A DNA stretch of 64,000 nucleotides from Globomyces pollinis-pini (GCA_025399215.1 MU621113.1:1-64000); one strand, 5' to 3'. Numbered from the stretch's first letter, positions 1 through 12,900 are shown. Numbers and translations are program-made. Notes: generated by a model not told the origin, from the sequence alone.

Positions 1-1859
1 CAGCTGCTAACAATGGGTGTTTTTCTTTTTTCTACCACGGTTCTCTATTTTGTATATGTATGTGGAATAGTATCTGGCTGGGAGTATGTATTCTCAACCA
101 TTACATTGATTACCTCGCTCTTGTTTCTGACACAGGAACTGCGCCAATTCTTAGCTGATCGCCAAGAATACGTTAAATCTGTCTCAAATTGGATTGACTT
201 AGGGATTTACTTTGTTGTGTTATACACTGTTGTGTGTGACTCATGGACAACAACCAAAGTTCACCCTATGATATTTTCATTGGTAGTAGTGTTTGCATCG
301 ATGCGATTAATTTTGTATTTGAGAATATTTCCTTCTGTTGGGCCAATTGTTCGGATCACCAGTTCTGCGCTATTAAACGTTCTACCAATTTTGGTTCCAA
401 TGGCAATTTTACTTATTTCATATGCATCAGCGTTTTATATTATACACCAAGGATTGATAGGTCCAAGCAGCAGATTTTCTTCCTTTGGAATCAGTCTTCA
501 GTATACTCTAACAATGATAACGTTTGATTACACGTATTTCTATCTATTTTAACACTTAGCGTTCTGGAACAACCGACTATTTTTTCAATATTTGTTTTAA
601 GGATAATGTTTCATGCAACATTTTTAATTTGCTTTGTGAATCTGATCGTTGCACTAATGACTGTTAATGTAGCAGATGTTACCTCCAATATGCGAGCAGG
701 TAATTTTTTTTATTTTTATTTTTAGCTTGGTTGGTTGAAATATCTCAGCTAATGGTGGAATTAGAAATTTATTGGCCAAGGCCAGTTAGGTACAGCGATG
801 AACGTAGATTAGATGACTCAGAACCAACTCAGGCTTCGATGCTTGATCTCAGTGTTAAATCAAAGCCCAAACGAACTAATTCCACGAACAGTTGTTTCAC
901 CTTAAATGAAGAAGAGTTTTATAAGGAAGTAGAAAAAATAGATGTGATCCTATACACAGCTCCTAGAAATTTGGTTATGAAGTCAGTTTGGTGGACAAGG
1001 TAAATATTTGTAATTTAAATATTCTAGTTCTTCCAAAGAGGATGAAGCTGGAAATATTTATAATAAAAACAGAGAGATTCTGAAGCTGCAACGTGGAATA
1101 GATAAAAATGATGTTCCATCAAGTCCAATTCCTAGTCCTAGTGTTGATATTGGCACATCTGACATCAATAACTTTTACAGCCAGCTTGGAACAAAATTTA
1201 TGGCCGAAGATTCAGTCAAAACTAACACACTACTAAATCCTTCTAAAGATGAACCAATCAAACGTAGAGTTTCTATTTTTAGTGGTGCATTAGTACAGGA
1301 ACCGGTTGATATACATAATGACGAAGTTGTGCCGTGGAGCGAACAACCAAAGAGGCGGCAGTCGTTATTTAAAAAAGATAGTGCTAAAATTGCATTTCCA
1401 GTACCAAATCGTCGGAAAAGCTTTATGTCTAATTTATCTAATGGTGCAAATGAGTCAAAAATCAATCTCAGAACATCAAATAAAGAGCGAGATGCGGTGT
1501 ACAACTCCCAATTATCATTAGATCGTGATTTTGATGGGCAATCGGTGACAATCAAACTGTTAGCAAAATTCATTAGAAAGGAATTCAAGAAACATGCAAA
1601 TCATATGGAAAAAATGGAACAAAAAATAGAAACTCTCAGTAAGAACCAGACAATGGCTTTAGAAAACGAGGCATTGAGCTGTTCAAAAAAGATGGATACA
1701 GTCTTGGAATCGCTGTCCAGTATGATGTCTTCTATAAAAGAAGAACCAGCCAGCAATGATAAAATGTTCGGTTTTCTTTTAAAACAAAATGAAAAATCAA
1801 ACAAGAAGACGCACCCAGAAGATGAAACGCCAATGCTTGAAGTGTTGGATGATTTATAG
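1..1859 (+). CDS. TRP/polycystin-like cation channel, 5' end outside window
   Basis: Four exons; I place introns at 534-559, 700-725 and 1000-1027 (26, 26 and 28 nt). The first exon is open from base 1, so the N-terminus is missing. About six hydrophobic segments can be seen, and the last (after the intron at 534) has the S6-like stretch FHATFLICFVNLIVALMTV. A charged segment containing ISQLMVELEIYWPRP follows, in the place of a TRP helix. The C-terminal half is polar and Ser/Lys-rich and carries a short coiled coil near base 1600 (FKKHANHMEKMEQKIETL), as polycystin-2 channels do. The family as known forms tetrameric cation channels in the plasma or ciliary membrane. The pore selectivity motif is not obvious, so the subfamily (TRP or PKD2) is uncertain. 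The gene converges on the Bro1-type gene with 120 bp between stops. Confidence 0.72.
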
Positions 1860-1979
1860 ATTATAAAAAAACTAATTGCAATAAACATGTAAGTTGAATA
1901 GGTAATAATTCAAAAAAACTGTTGAGACACTATTGAAAAGCACCATAAGAAGTATTTGATATTGGGTGTTTATTTTCCT

Positions 1980-4900
1980 CTATAAAAATCCCAAAAGCTT
2001 TGCAAGTCGATCATTGTCTAGCTTCATACTCTCCAAAATCTTTGATTTATCTATATATAAGTGCACTGATTTGTATACCACTATTATTTCCTCGCAGTAA
2101 ACTATCGCTTGAACCCTTTGGGCTGATTTCTAGTCCGCTGTCATCGCGAATTGGCATTTTGCTTGTGCATTTTGATGATGAAACAACCCTTGTCTTTAAT
2201 TTATTTAATTCTGGGTAATCCGCAGTTATAACCATATTGGTGGCAAAACTCTCGGAAGATGATCTAGTTTGTATTCTCTCATCATTTTGCCTTTGCATGG
2301 CAGGCTTTCGGTGTCCTTGGTGAATTTGATTGGCTTTTCCGTTAGCTACACTAACTCCAGCTAGATGGTTACATAACTTTCATTACCTGCCACAGCAGCA
2401 GCGACTGATACAAGATTCTTATAGTCGGTTTTTGTGCTGTGATGATGTCTATGATTGGGAGGAACATCGCTGCTGGAAGAAGCACTAGTACTAGACTCAA
2501 TAGGTGCTTGATTTTTTTTGCCGGTCTTTAACTTTGGTTTAATTTTCTTGATCAACTTCTCCAAGTGTTTTACTCTTGATTCCATTTCTTGGTATTTTTG
2601 TTCTTTTTCTACTTTCATGTCTTGTCGAACATTAAGAACCTGAGATCTCAATTTTGCATTTTCTTTTAACATGGCATTGAAAAGTGAATTGTCTCCTCCT
2701 CTTTGTAGTTCAGAAATATCATGATCGGACATATTTTCAAGAGCGGTTGCATAGCTACCTTGGCGGCTGTCAACATCAATGATATGTGTGTTTTTCCTTT
2801 CTTTGTCTTTTTTTCCCATTAAAGTTTTGAAAATAGTTTGAAACATTGTGTCTGGATGGTTTGCTGGAGTAGGAGGTAGAGCATTAACAGGGCGTCTCAA
2901 AATAGGATTGACTTGAGGGCTTCCTTCATTTTTTTTCGGTGTGTCATTCGATGGACTGGTTTTAGAATCTGAAGACATCTCATGTATATCTTGCCAAAAA
3001 TCAAGAAATGTGTTTTGGTGTTCGACAAAAGTATCCAATGGCAGTATAAGTGCTTTTAGCAACAACTTTTTCAAGGCCGCTATGGAAACTGGTTCCAATG
3101 GGATCGCATCGAATGAATCATTTAATTTTGAATCTTCGATCAAATGAATCATATAAGGATCCTTTGGAATATCTTTCTTCATCTTGATGGAATTAGCATC
3201 ATCATGCTTTAATTCCAAACACTTGAACAATAATCTACAAGATTGGTTTCTAAATCTCAACAAGCTCTAACAGTAAGGAGTAGAATGTTTACTTGAGTCT
3301 CAAGAATAATTTTTTGTCGAAATTTAGTACAGTTATTGATTGTATCTTCAAAGCTGCTGACAATTTCCCTTTGTTGATTCAACTCTTTCATCATCTCTAA
3401 AAATTTCTTCATATTTGCTTCTTGTCCCTAAAATCAGTTATGTTTTAAAGTTACTTTGATGTTTGTCACGCAATGAGCCAACTTTGACTCCAACGAATTT
3501 AATTCGATATCCAAAGACTTTAAGTACTGTTTGTGTTGCTGAATCTGATCAGTAATTGGTAAATGCTTGTTATAAGTCCAATCTGGTTATTAGCACTTCA
3601 AAAAATTTACTGTTTGGCAATTGTTTAAATTTTACAAGTCTTTTTTCGGATTCACTACATAAACTCACTAAGGTTGCTTTATCTGCTTCAATCAACTTCA
3701 CCCTTTCATTCCAACCATTTCGAATATCAGTGAGACTTTTGTGGTCTTCAGTCAAGACCGGAATTAGACTGGCTAGTTTTTCCTAATAATCAGCAACTTG
3801 AATATGCACCTTATTCCAATCTAAAGCATAAAAGTCTTCCATATCTTTTTTAAACATCTCTTCAAATTCTTGAATCTTGTTTGCATTATTTTGCCTTTCC
3901 GATTGCTGTTCGGCAATCATTGATTGAATGTTTCGCAGATTTGTTAAGGTGATGCTATGTTGTTCTTTTACTTTCGGATCTTTGATCAATTGCTTGATTA
4001 ATTTTGATGACTACAAGTTAAATTGATAGTAATACCTCGTCTAAGTTTCCAGATGTGTAATGATCAATTTTCCTCATACAGGCTAATATATCTTTTGAAA
4101 GTAAAACTCGCTGTTCGTTTTGATGACTGTCTAAATGTGTAAACAGTGAATTTGCATCTATTTTCAATTTTTGATACTTTGCTTCATCAATAATAGCGGT
4201 TGGAAGGTCTCCAATAGAAGGGATTGGCCTATAGTCTAATTACTATGCAAAGATGTTACTTTCCATATTTTTCAATCAACCCTTTGAGTCTCAATTGACC
4301 AGCAAGAGATACTTTGCGCGACTCTGTCAACACGTCTTGTAATGCCAAATGATAGTCATTAGATATCAGACTCTGTAATATATCTGCAGACTGTTCAGCC
4401 ATTTCCATGACTGAGTCGGGTGCAATTGGGTTAACCAATGCTTCAGGAGGACGTCTCAATGGACCTAACAACCTTGTATCATAAGGAGTCTCGTGCAATT
4501 CTGCATCGTTGGCCGTTTGTAGGCACAGCTCGGCGGTTTTAAAATTTTGTGCATATCCCTTAAAATTAGTTGCAGTTGATGTTACCAGTATTGTTTGATA
4601 TAGAATTCCACCAACTTCTTGAGCGTAACCAACACTTGTAGTGATCAAACGATTTGCGATGCTGAGACGTGCAAGTCGTTCAGCTATTGCACGATCAGTA
4701 TTTGTTGATGGTCCAGTATGAAAGTGAGCAATGGCAGCAAACATAAAATATTTTGCTTTCATTTGTTGAGTCCAATCCCTTGAAAATCTTTGCTGTTGAA
4801 GAACATTGGTAGAATCTTTAGTAAAGCGTGATGCAACATCATATAAGTCCGAAGCGTAAATAGCGATCACTGAAGTTAATGAACTGGTGCTTTCAACTTT

Positions 4901-5994
4901 TAAGTGTTATAAACATATAGCTTACCATCACTAGCTTTGTCATAGTAACATTCAGCCGCTTGTGCTAGCATAAAAGTTGACAATGCTGAAAGTGACGTTT
5001 CATTCAAATCAGACGTAATGGGTAATTTAACTTGAAATCTTTGGCACAAGGAGTCTCTAATGAATATCAATACCCCAGCCGCTTTCTAAATATATAAATA
5101 ATATGAATTCATACTTGAAAGTAAGATGAAGCCTTTTTTTGACCATCTTTAGACCAAAGTCTCTCTGCCGCTCCCAGCTGTGAGTATGTTGCTGCTACAT
5201 TGAACAAAGTACAAGCCTTTTCATATTGAATACACTGAGTTATTGCTAATGATTAGTATTTAATTGAATACTTTGTGAACTAGCGTCTAATCTGGACCAT
5301 GCCTCATACCACACGAATCCTACTTTCATCTTCAACTAGTTAAATAAATAAAACGACATACTTTTCCAGTTTCAAATGGAAATTTGTTTTCAAGATATTG
5401 AAGTTGAGCATAATATCTAGTGAATGGTTAGACAACATTAATTTACTTTGCCAATTTTTTGATACCATTGATAGACCTCTCTGGACAACCAGCATGAATT
5501 CTCAGTTGATTCATTGAGTACCATTGTGATTTGCTGATGGTGTTGCTTTCCACTAATGGTGGTTTGTCATGTCCTCCTTTGTGATTCATGGTAGTCTCTT
5601 CAAAGTAATAGTCTTCCAACTTCAATTGATTTTCGTGATCTTCCAAGATCTGCTCTGCTTTCGCATTTTCATATGCGTTGGTCTCTGCAATATAAGGCAT
5701 CAATGCACTTTCAAAGTCCAAGTAGGTGAATGATTCACTTGGTAAATCAGGTACATTCACACCTTTCACTTCGTGATTAACGTCCTTTTTTTCCAAGAAT
5801 TCTTTTGCTTGGGTGAAAAGAGACTTTACTACACGGTTTGGTACTGTTCTTGCATTTCGCTTGATAGGAAGAGCGAGAAATGTTGACTTTTCTCCTGCAC
5901 CTTCATTCAAATCCAAATGCTGATTATAAGGAAGCAACTCTGGCTTCATTACATTCATTAGGTCTCGAAAAGAGTGGTGTGCTTCACCATTCAT
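1980..5994 (-). CDS. Bro1-domain protein (ALIX/Bro1/Rim20 type) with coiled-coil tail
   Basis: A multi-exon gene; about ten introns of 25-53 nt join cleanly, for example 5417-5446 (30 nt). The first in-frame ATG is at 5994, and the Bro1 fold begins about 37 residues later at FLALPIKRN. Typical Bro1 stretches follow across exons: KYYAQLQYLENKFPF, EKACTLFNVAATYSQLGAA, MLAQAAECYYDKA. After the Bro1 domain (to about 4256) come coiled coils resembling a V domain, then a Ser-rich tail with a second coiled coil (near 2590) and a final exon ending GFL. Family members bind ESCRT-III (Snf7) and act in multivesicular-body sorting or alkaline-pH signalling. The tail downstream of 3290 is unlike any relative I know. 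The 26-nt intron joining it looks good, but a separate gene starting at the ATG near 3183 is possible. It lies just downstream of GNA1 on the same strand. Confidence 0.72.
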
Positions 5995-6095
5995 ATTTAT
6001 GTTGGTTGAAAATTTCGCGTTTAAACTAGCATATTTATCATAACAGTCATAACTAATCACGACAAACCCTTACGAAAAAGAAATCAACTTTTTAT

Positions 6096-6810
6096 TTAAA
6101 GCTTGGCTTTAGCATTTGGAACATCATTGCCTTTGATGTAATACACGCATTCGTATTCTTTATGTGCGAAACCACACTTTACGTAAAATGGAATGTTTTT
6201 CTCACTGCAATCTAGAATGATCTATAAATGATGAGTGATTTCGCATATTACCTTGTAACAGCCTGTTTGTTCACCAATATGTTTCAAGGTTTCAATGACA
6301 AGTCTTCCCAAGTTAAAACCACGATAATCAGAGTGCTAGTTTATCAGTACGTAAATGTGATACAGTGACGATATCCTCGATATGACCAACAAGACCATTA
6401 TGGTGGATGAATTTTCGTTCAACAAAGATAGTTCCAGCCCCAACGATTTTCTTATTCTTCACGTCTTCAATCACAATTGTGAAATATTCATGATTATGTT
6501 TCTTCAAATAATTGTATCTATCTATGGGTTGTCAGTATGGGTAGCTTACTGAGAAAGTCTGCTTTTGGCATTTTCCCAACACTGATGTAAAATTAATATA
6601 ATATGTATACCTAGTGAGCATACCAAGACATTCCAAAAAGCCTATGGTTATATATCTAATTCTGTCTACCTAATAATATGTTAGAAATAACAATTTAATG
6701 CAACCTTTTTCATAATCACCCGATGATAAAGGACGAACTACGAAGCCAGGTTTTATTGATTTAATAACTTCTGGGGAGATGAGTTTTGGGGAGAAGAGTT
6801 GGTCAGTCAT
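6096..6810 (-). CDS. GNA1: Glucosamine-6-phosphate N-acetyltransferase
   Basis: Transfers acetyl from acetyl-CoA to glucosamine-6-phosphate in the UDP-GlcNAc pathway that feeds chitin and glycoprotein synthesis; a cytosolic GNAT-fold enzyme. Six exons restore a complete protein of about 170 residues. It starts MTDQLFSPKLISPEVIKS, then PGFVVRPLSSGDYEKGFLE, the central KKIVGAGTIFVERKF, the acetyl-CoA loop region VGHIEDIV and YRGFNLGRLV, and the end GCYKIILDCSEKNIPFYVKC. Introns are 27-29 nt, except the first at 6642-6704, which is 63 nt and contains an alternative internal AG. It shares a 134-bp upstream region with the divergent LIM gene. All the family motifs I recognise are present, so I expect it to be functional. 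Confidence 0.9.
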
Positions 6811-6944
6811 GATTTGATATGATTAAAAAAATCAAGGGGTTTGAAATTCATTTAGAACACCAATACAAACATACAACTTAAACATTAAAGATACATAAAT
6901 TTATTGGATTTCGAAGCATTTGAATTGATGAATGTGACGTGTAA

Positions 6945-7760
6945 ATGGGTAGTACTTTGCCACTAAACCGTGGGTTCATTTACACTTGGAAAATCAGAAT
7001 GTCAGTCTCAATCGCTTCACCAATGGCTACTACAGAAGTCAAGAAGGAAAATTGTTTGGTTTGTCAAAAGAATGTGTATCCAATGGATAAACTAAGTGCT
7101 GATGATAAAGTCTTTCATAAATCTTGCTTTCGTTGTGGTCATTGTAACAAAAGTATGTTACTCCTTTACTAATTGGTAAGCAATCTCACTTGGAAATTAT
7201 GCTGCATTAAATGGAGTATACTATTGCAAAGTATCTTTGAATTCATTCATTTTAGCCTCATTTTAAACAACTCTTTGCCGTAAAGGGAAATTACTCTGAC
7301 GGGTTTAAACAAGCAGAAGCTAACATGGCTACAGTAACAATTTTGGATTAATAGAATTAGAGAACTGGGTCAGTAATGCGTCACACCAAAACATCATCAA
7401 CCATGTCTCAAGCATCTGTTGATGAGAGTGATTTGGTTCCTCGTCAAGGACACAAGTTTTCCGAATCATTCCAAGTTGAACAAATTGAAGAAGGGGGAGT
7501 TGATAGAGCCTCACACGCATCTGTCTCGGCCATTAAAAAACAAATGGAGCAATTGGAATCTGAATCTCTTCCACGATCATCTTCAACTGGTCAAGTTGTC
7601 ATCAAGGTAATTATTCGTTGTTAATCTGTAGATGAAAGAAGAAGAACTGGCTATGTTAAAGATGGAATTGGAAACTAAACAACGTGAAGTGGACAATTTA
7701 AAAGCAACGATTGCTGCTAAAGAATTAGATATTTCCAAATTGCATTTAAAAGAACAATAA
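6945..7760 (+). CDS. Single-LIM-domain protein, EPLIN/LIMA1-like, with C-terminal coiled coil
   Basis: Five exons (first intron 7153-7180, 28 nt, ending AAG; the others 25-27 nt). One LIM zinc-finger unit near the N-terminus shows CLVC, the HKSC-x2-C pair, CNK and a closing YYCKPHF. The run [19 protein letters not shown], with KGNYSDGF after it, closely follows the LIM domain of animal EPLIN and related actin-bundling proteins. The tail is Ser/Glu-rich and ends in a short heptad-like helix beginning [20 protein letters not shown]. The role is probably actin or scaffold binding, inferred from family. An internal ATG at residue 19 (MSVSIASP) is an equally good start. Confidence 0.78.
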
Positions 7761-7822
7761 AGTTTTTGAGTTTACCCCTAAGATATCAATACTTATAAAA
7801 GCAAATCATTGAATGGGAATCC

Positions 7823-8089
7823 TTATTTATTTGCTAATGGTCTTCGGATTACAACCCCTCTTCCACCCAAGGCAACATAAGGATCTAATCCTACCCAATT
7901 TCCAACGATAACTTTTGCAATTCCTTCTCCCAGTCCATGAAATAATCCTTGAAAGAATGGAGCAATGAACAATGCTACGACACCTTCAGTTGAAATATAG
8001 TCTTTTGGTTCTACTAATGGTGGTAAGGCTGGTGCAATCAAATCGTTTATCAGTTTATTGACATCCGGTTCTTGATTTGCTTTTTCCAT
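7823..8089 (-). CDS. Small Mim1/Tom13-like mitochondrial outer-membrane protein (tentative)
   Basis: An intact single-exon ORF of 88 residues from ATG 8089 (MEKANQEPDVNK). An upstream TTG frame overlaps the next gene and is not needed. The core LFIAPFFQGLFHGLGEGIAK has the spacing of the conserved LPFxNGxxLGFGExxA segment of Mim1 (TOM13 family), which helps insert alpha-helical proteins into the mitochondrial outer membrane. This is pattern matching on a short sequence, so the assignment is tentative. The ORF starts 40 bp after the stop of the ankyrin gene on the same strand. Confidence 0.45.
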   Translation of the reverse strand: MEKANQEPDVNKLINDLIAPALPPLVEPKDYISTEGVVALFIAPFFQGLFHGLGEGIAKVIVGNWVGLDPYVALGGRGVVIRRPLANK

Positions 8090-8129
8090 CTTTAATAAAG
8101 AAAATTCAACACCTTTCAAATCATTATCT

Positions 8130-9659
8130 TTATTTCTTAAAAACGGAATAACCAATCATAAATAATAGCGACCCTGCCAACAAAATCCCTCCATTGATCG
8201 TCCATTGATTGTTGGCCAATTCCATCGATGCCATCTCAACACTCTTATCAATTCTAGGATGATTCATCAGCAATTCATATATATCATTGCGTTTAAATTT
8301 CAAAGTTAGTTGGATGTAATGGTTGATGTTGGATTGCACGTTTAATTGTATATCATCCAGTAAAACCCGGACTACATCAGTATAACCATTTTCGATGGCT
8401 AAACGAAGAGCCATATTATCATTCATTGAAAAATCCACCCGTCCATCAGTTTGAAAGCATTTGATAACTTTGTAATGGCCATTAAGGGCAGCATGTTGAA
8501 AACCAAAACTCTTGTCCATATTTGGATCAACTCTTCCATCCTTTAGCAAGAGGTCCACACATTCAGAATGGCCATTCCTTGACGCAATACATAGTGAATG
8601 ATGGAACAGATGATCGGACTTCAAATTCTTATTATCCAAAAGAACTCTGATGACATGAGGTTGATTGAATAATGCAGCAATTGGTAGAAATTCAAGTACA
8701 TCCACATCGCATTTTGGGATAAGTAATTCCACAATCTGTTCATGACCGTTTTGGACAGCTAACCTGAGTGGCTTGTTATTCTCTATGGTAGGATCCACTG
8801 AAGAATGGTTTAATAATAGCTTGCAAATGTCTATATTGCCTCGTTCAGCAGCATTTATAATCAGCATATTATCATTGACAGCGGGATTCGCTCGATTATC
8901 CTTTAGTAGCAATGAAACAGTTGTAGTATGTCCATTGATTGCAGCAGTAGATAATGCTAAACTGTTTTGAGCAGTAGGATCCACTCTATTGTCTTCCAAA
9001 AGCATGCGCACAATGTCATGATGACCACCATGACTGGCAATTAAAATGGCATTGTTATTCATATCTGAAGGATCAACTTTTGGGTGCTTTATAAGCATTC
9101 TAACTACGTCTGTATGACCATGATAACATGCTACAACTATTGAATAGTTTTGATTGGCACCAGGATCAATACATCCTGAGTTTAGCAACAGGTTGACAAT
9201 ATTGGCATGACCAGTTTTGCATGCTTGTCTGAATGTATGTTCGATAAGAATGGGTGTATCCATAGGTATATCATTTAAAAGGGCAAAGACCATCCGTGCA
9301 TTGAATGTTGGATCCACTGAATAAACTAATGCTAGTTGTTTGATGGCAGATGAAATGCAATTTCCTTTTAATTGCAGTATTCTTAAAAATTCACTTGTGT
9401 ATCCGTTCATTGCTAGATATATGAATTGATGAGAATTGAAATAGTCCAATGACAATTTAATGAATTGTGATGGATCCTCGAACATATGTTTTACCCATGC
9501 CCAACTTAGAGAGTTGGTAAAGGATTCATAAGTAACTGTTGGTATTCGACCCAATTCAAATTTTGTGCTTGATAGTCGAAATATGTGATATTCTTTCAAA
9601 TTTAGATGTCTTCCAATTATCCATAATATATCTAGTGGTAAGGAACAAATTCCTGTCAT
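8130..9659 (-). CDS. F-box-like, ankyrin-repeat protein with C-terminal membrane anchor
   Basis: A single exon of 509 residues, unusual in this intron-rich window. The N-terminus LPLDILWIIGRHLNLKEYHI looks like an F-box. Residues 130-480 hold about ten ankyrin repeats of the type LLLKDNRANP..A...GH..VV, with the GH and RVDP signatures that recur in chytrid and large-DNA-virus ankyrin proteins. The extreme C-terminus (INGGILLAGSLLFMIGYSVF then KK) is one hydrophobic segment with a basic end, as in tail-anchored proteins. I infer a substrate receptor for an SCF ubiquitin ligase held on a membrane, perhaps the mitochondrial outer membrane. The lack of introns may mean retrocopying or a recently spread family. 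Confidence 0.8.
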   Translation of the reverse strand: MTGICSLPLDILWIIGRHLNLKEYHIFRLSSTKFELGRIPTVTYESFTNSLSWAWVKHMFEDPSQFIKLSLDYFNSHQFIYLAMNGYTSEFLRILQLKGNCISSAIKQLALVYSVDPTFNARMVFALLNDIPMDTPILIEHTFRQACKTGHANIVNLLLNSGCIDPGANQNYSIVVACYHGHTDVVRMLIKHPKVDPSDMNNNAILIASHGGHHDIVRMLLEDNRVDPTAQNSLALSTAAINGHTTTVSLLLKDNRANPAVNDNMLIINAAERGNIDICKLLLNHSSVDPTIENNKPLRLAVQNGHEQIVELLIPKCDVDVLEFLPIAALFNQPHVIRVLLDNKNLKSDHLFHHSLCIASRNGHSECVDLLLKDGRVDPNMDKSFGFQHAALNGHYKVIKCFQTDGRVDFSMNDNMALRLAIENGYTDVVRVLLDDIQLNVQSNINHYIQLTLKFKRNDIYELLMNHPRIDKSVEMASMELANNQWTINGGILLAGSLLFMIGYSVFKK

Positions 9660-9991
9660 GCGAGATGATAGTTTACTTGGTCAACACTGAACGTGGAGAA
9701 ACTTCAAATGTCAATTGCCCCATTCATAGTTTTATGATAATCTGACCCATAAATTCTAATATTCACTACTTTATCCAACATACTAGGTAGAATGTTAAAT
9801 ATGTTCTAGTCAAAATTCAATGAAATTTTTCAATGAAATTTACCAGAACAGTCAGGAACAATGAAAGAGTCAGTGGTTGTTACAATAAATATGAAAGGAT
9901 TGCATAACAAATCTAAAACTATGTAGCCTAAGTGGATTTAATTACTTTCAATTCATTGGTCAACTCTGTTGTACTTATGAAAACGATTTAT
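9660..9991. other. Intergenic, no gene seen
   Basis: 332 bp between the ankyrin gene start and the S41 gene stop. It is AT-rich, with a short repeated TCAATGAAATTT near 9820-9840. I see no ORF or RNA gene in it. Confidence 0.5.
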
Positions 9992-12900
9992 TTAAATCAA
10001 TGCAACTAAGAGGACATATGCTAAGACCGATCCAGCAATTTTCATTGCACCACTGGTGGTATTATAATCCTTTGATCCCTTTGAATCATCATATTCTCCA
10101 TACGGTTTTGGTGATTCAATAGCTGGTAAATATGGTTGGACAGTAGAATCTGGTTTGGTAGAAGCACTAGTCTTGCTAGGTACTGAAGTTTCAATGGATG
10201 GTTCAACGGTGGTGATTACTCTGGTAGCAGTTGGTTTAACTGATACAGAATTTGCGACAGTAGTGGTTGGAGCAACAGATGCAGATGAAGTTTGTGTGGA
10301 AGGTGTGGAAGTAGCGACAATGGTAGTAGTTTTGGTATTCACAACTCCAGTGCTGGATGTGACTATCCCAGTGCCTGTTACTACTACAGATGTGCTGGAT
10401 GGGGTAGTAGCGGAAGTAGCGGTGGTAGCAACGGTAGTAGCGGTAGTAGCAGTTGTGGTGGAAGAAACAGGTGCGACAGCTGATTCTCCAGTTAATGACA
10501 CAGAGTTCAATCGAACAATACGACCACCTCCAAGGGAAGTAAATTGGAAAGAAACTTGGAAGTTTCCAACGGGTTTAAAGGTATATTTGGTGGCAACCTT
10601 TCCTACTCCAGCAACTGGCTTCAACAAATCGTTAGCACCTTTGTCATCATAATAGCGAATAGAAAAGAAATCATATCCTGGGTAGGAATCGTAGATAGCA
10701 TCTACTTCTAAGGTGACAGTCTTGGCAGGAGCAAGGGAGAATTCAAGGTTAGAGTTAATCTCCCCATTGTAAGAATCACCTCCAATTTGATATCCATTAT
10801 CTTTCTTCACCCATGCATTTACTTCTGGATTGGCTAAAGAGATTCCAAGGTTGTAAGTGTATAACTTGGTGTTGACCAATGTTAATGGATTTGCACTAAC
10901 TTGTATTGGTGCAGCAATGATTTTGGCAAATCTCTTGGTTTTCAATACATTCTTATCAAGTCCATTGACAGCAGTAAATCCAAATGGATAATTACCTGGT
11001 GCTAAGGTGTGTTCGATGTTGAAAGTACTGGTTTGGCGAGCCTTTACATCAGCGATAGATACTTGCGTCTTGTCTGATGGAGCAATTAAGTCTGTAACAG
11101 ATATTTTCTTCAGACCAGTGGATTGAACTGAGAATTTAATTGGTTCGTTAGCAAAAGCTTTCAATTCATAATCGAAATTCGATTTGAAGAAAAGATCATT
11201 CTTTTGTCTTTGCGCACCATATTCGCTTAGCTTAGCAGCAATACGATCAAATTGAGAATCACTTGATTGTTTCTTGATATCATCCAATGATGGACGGACC
11301 ACAACATCAGCAGCAACACCATAATTTTCAATTAATTGTTCATTATACTTTCCAACTCGAATACCTTGTCCAAAAGAAAGTGTCATTCCCATAGGATTCA
11401 ACATCTTTCCTTTGAATGGCAATGGAGGGAAGTCAGCAGAGTTTGCAGCAGTAACAACATTGTCATAATCTAATACGTTTGCTCCACCGGCACCTGTTTG
11501 CAAATCTTCTCCAAAAATCAAAGCAGCATCATTATCTTGCATAGCAGCTGAGAATGAATCACAGGCAGAGTAACAGAATCCATCATTTAAGATACCAACT
11601 GGTTTAAGATAAGCTTGTCCATATGCATTGATACTCTCTTTAGAATATTTGTCAATTGAGGCAGTGTACTTATCACCAGGTTGTACTTTTTTGGCAGCAT
11701 CAGCCCATTGTTGTCCTTGAGTAGGCATAAAACGCAAGTTCACATCTGTTACTAATGCTCTGTGTTTTGCACTAACTGCATCTGCTACGAACAATTGGTT
11801 GAGTGCTTGTGCAATAATGGCATATCCACCACCGTTAGAACGAATATCGAAAACAATCGATTTTGTTTCTGCAAGGTAGTCTCCAACAATAGTTCTAATT
11901 AATCTACGTCGTTAGTAAATTTTTAGTAATACTTGATAGTTTCTTCAATACCAGCATTGGTCTTGAAAGTTCCTAATTTAATGACTCCCATGTTCAAGGT
12001 ATCTTTCTTGTAAATACCCCAACTGATTAAGCTCTCGATGGTAGGGTTATACACGATATTTGCTTGAGTATCATCTTCAGCTCCAGCTTTGGCGTCCATT
12101 GTTTCTGGGAGGTCAAGTACAGCTGGACGTTCAATTAACAGATTAGGATGATTCTTGATAGTTTGAACTCCAACTTCTTTTTCAGGTGTGAAAGATGGAT
12201 TGGCAATGAACTTCTTTGCATCTGCAACACAGTTCAAGTCTTTTAAAGCAACCCAAGGTAACACAACTTCATACCTGGTACCATCTGGTCGCTCTAATAC
12301 ATACTTTACTTCGTTTTCTTGTTTGACCTTTTGAATAGCAAAGTTGATTCCGGAAAGACTGTTCAAAGCTAAACAAAATGAGTTCACCAATGTAGTATAC
12401 CATTTCTGTAAAGGGCTGGAGTATTAGCACCACCAATGGTGTATTTGACCTTTTCAGCATATTCCTTAAATGAGATTCCATCAATGGAAATCAATTTGTC
12501 TCCTACTTGAGCTTTCTTCGCGTCTTGGGATGCATCAAGAACTGGTTGACGAGAAGAGAAACCAGCAACAATAGGAAGTGGGTTCTTGATCATATCATCT
12601 GATTCTAGTTGAGCAAAGATAATTGCTGTAAATGTTCTAAAACAAGAATGGGGAGCCGCTGTTCAAACAATTAATTGCACAAGAAACTTACGTAAAAGGT
12701 ACACAGTGTGCTTATCACGAAGGGACAAGAAAAGGTCCACATATTTATAGTGAAAATCCTTATCAGAGAGGGTGGCAGCTTCTTTGGAAATAGCTTGCGA
12801 ACGGGGGACAGGATCAATATTAGGATATTCCTTGCCATAATCGTCTATCTTGAGGAAACGATGAACGTAAACTTGGAAGACATTTTCAATAGATTTGGCA

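Noticed and set aside
10155..10652. 165-codon plus-strand ORF rich in Val/Thr
   Set aside because: Antisense of the Thr-rich stalk of the S41 protein.
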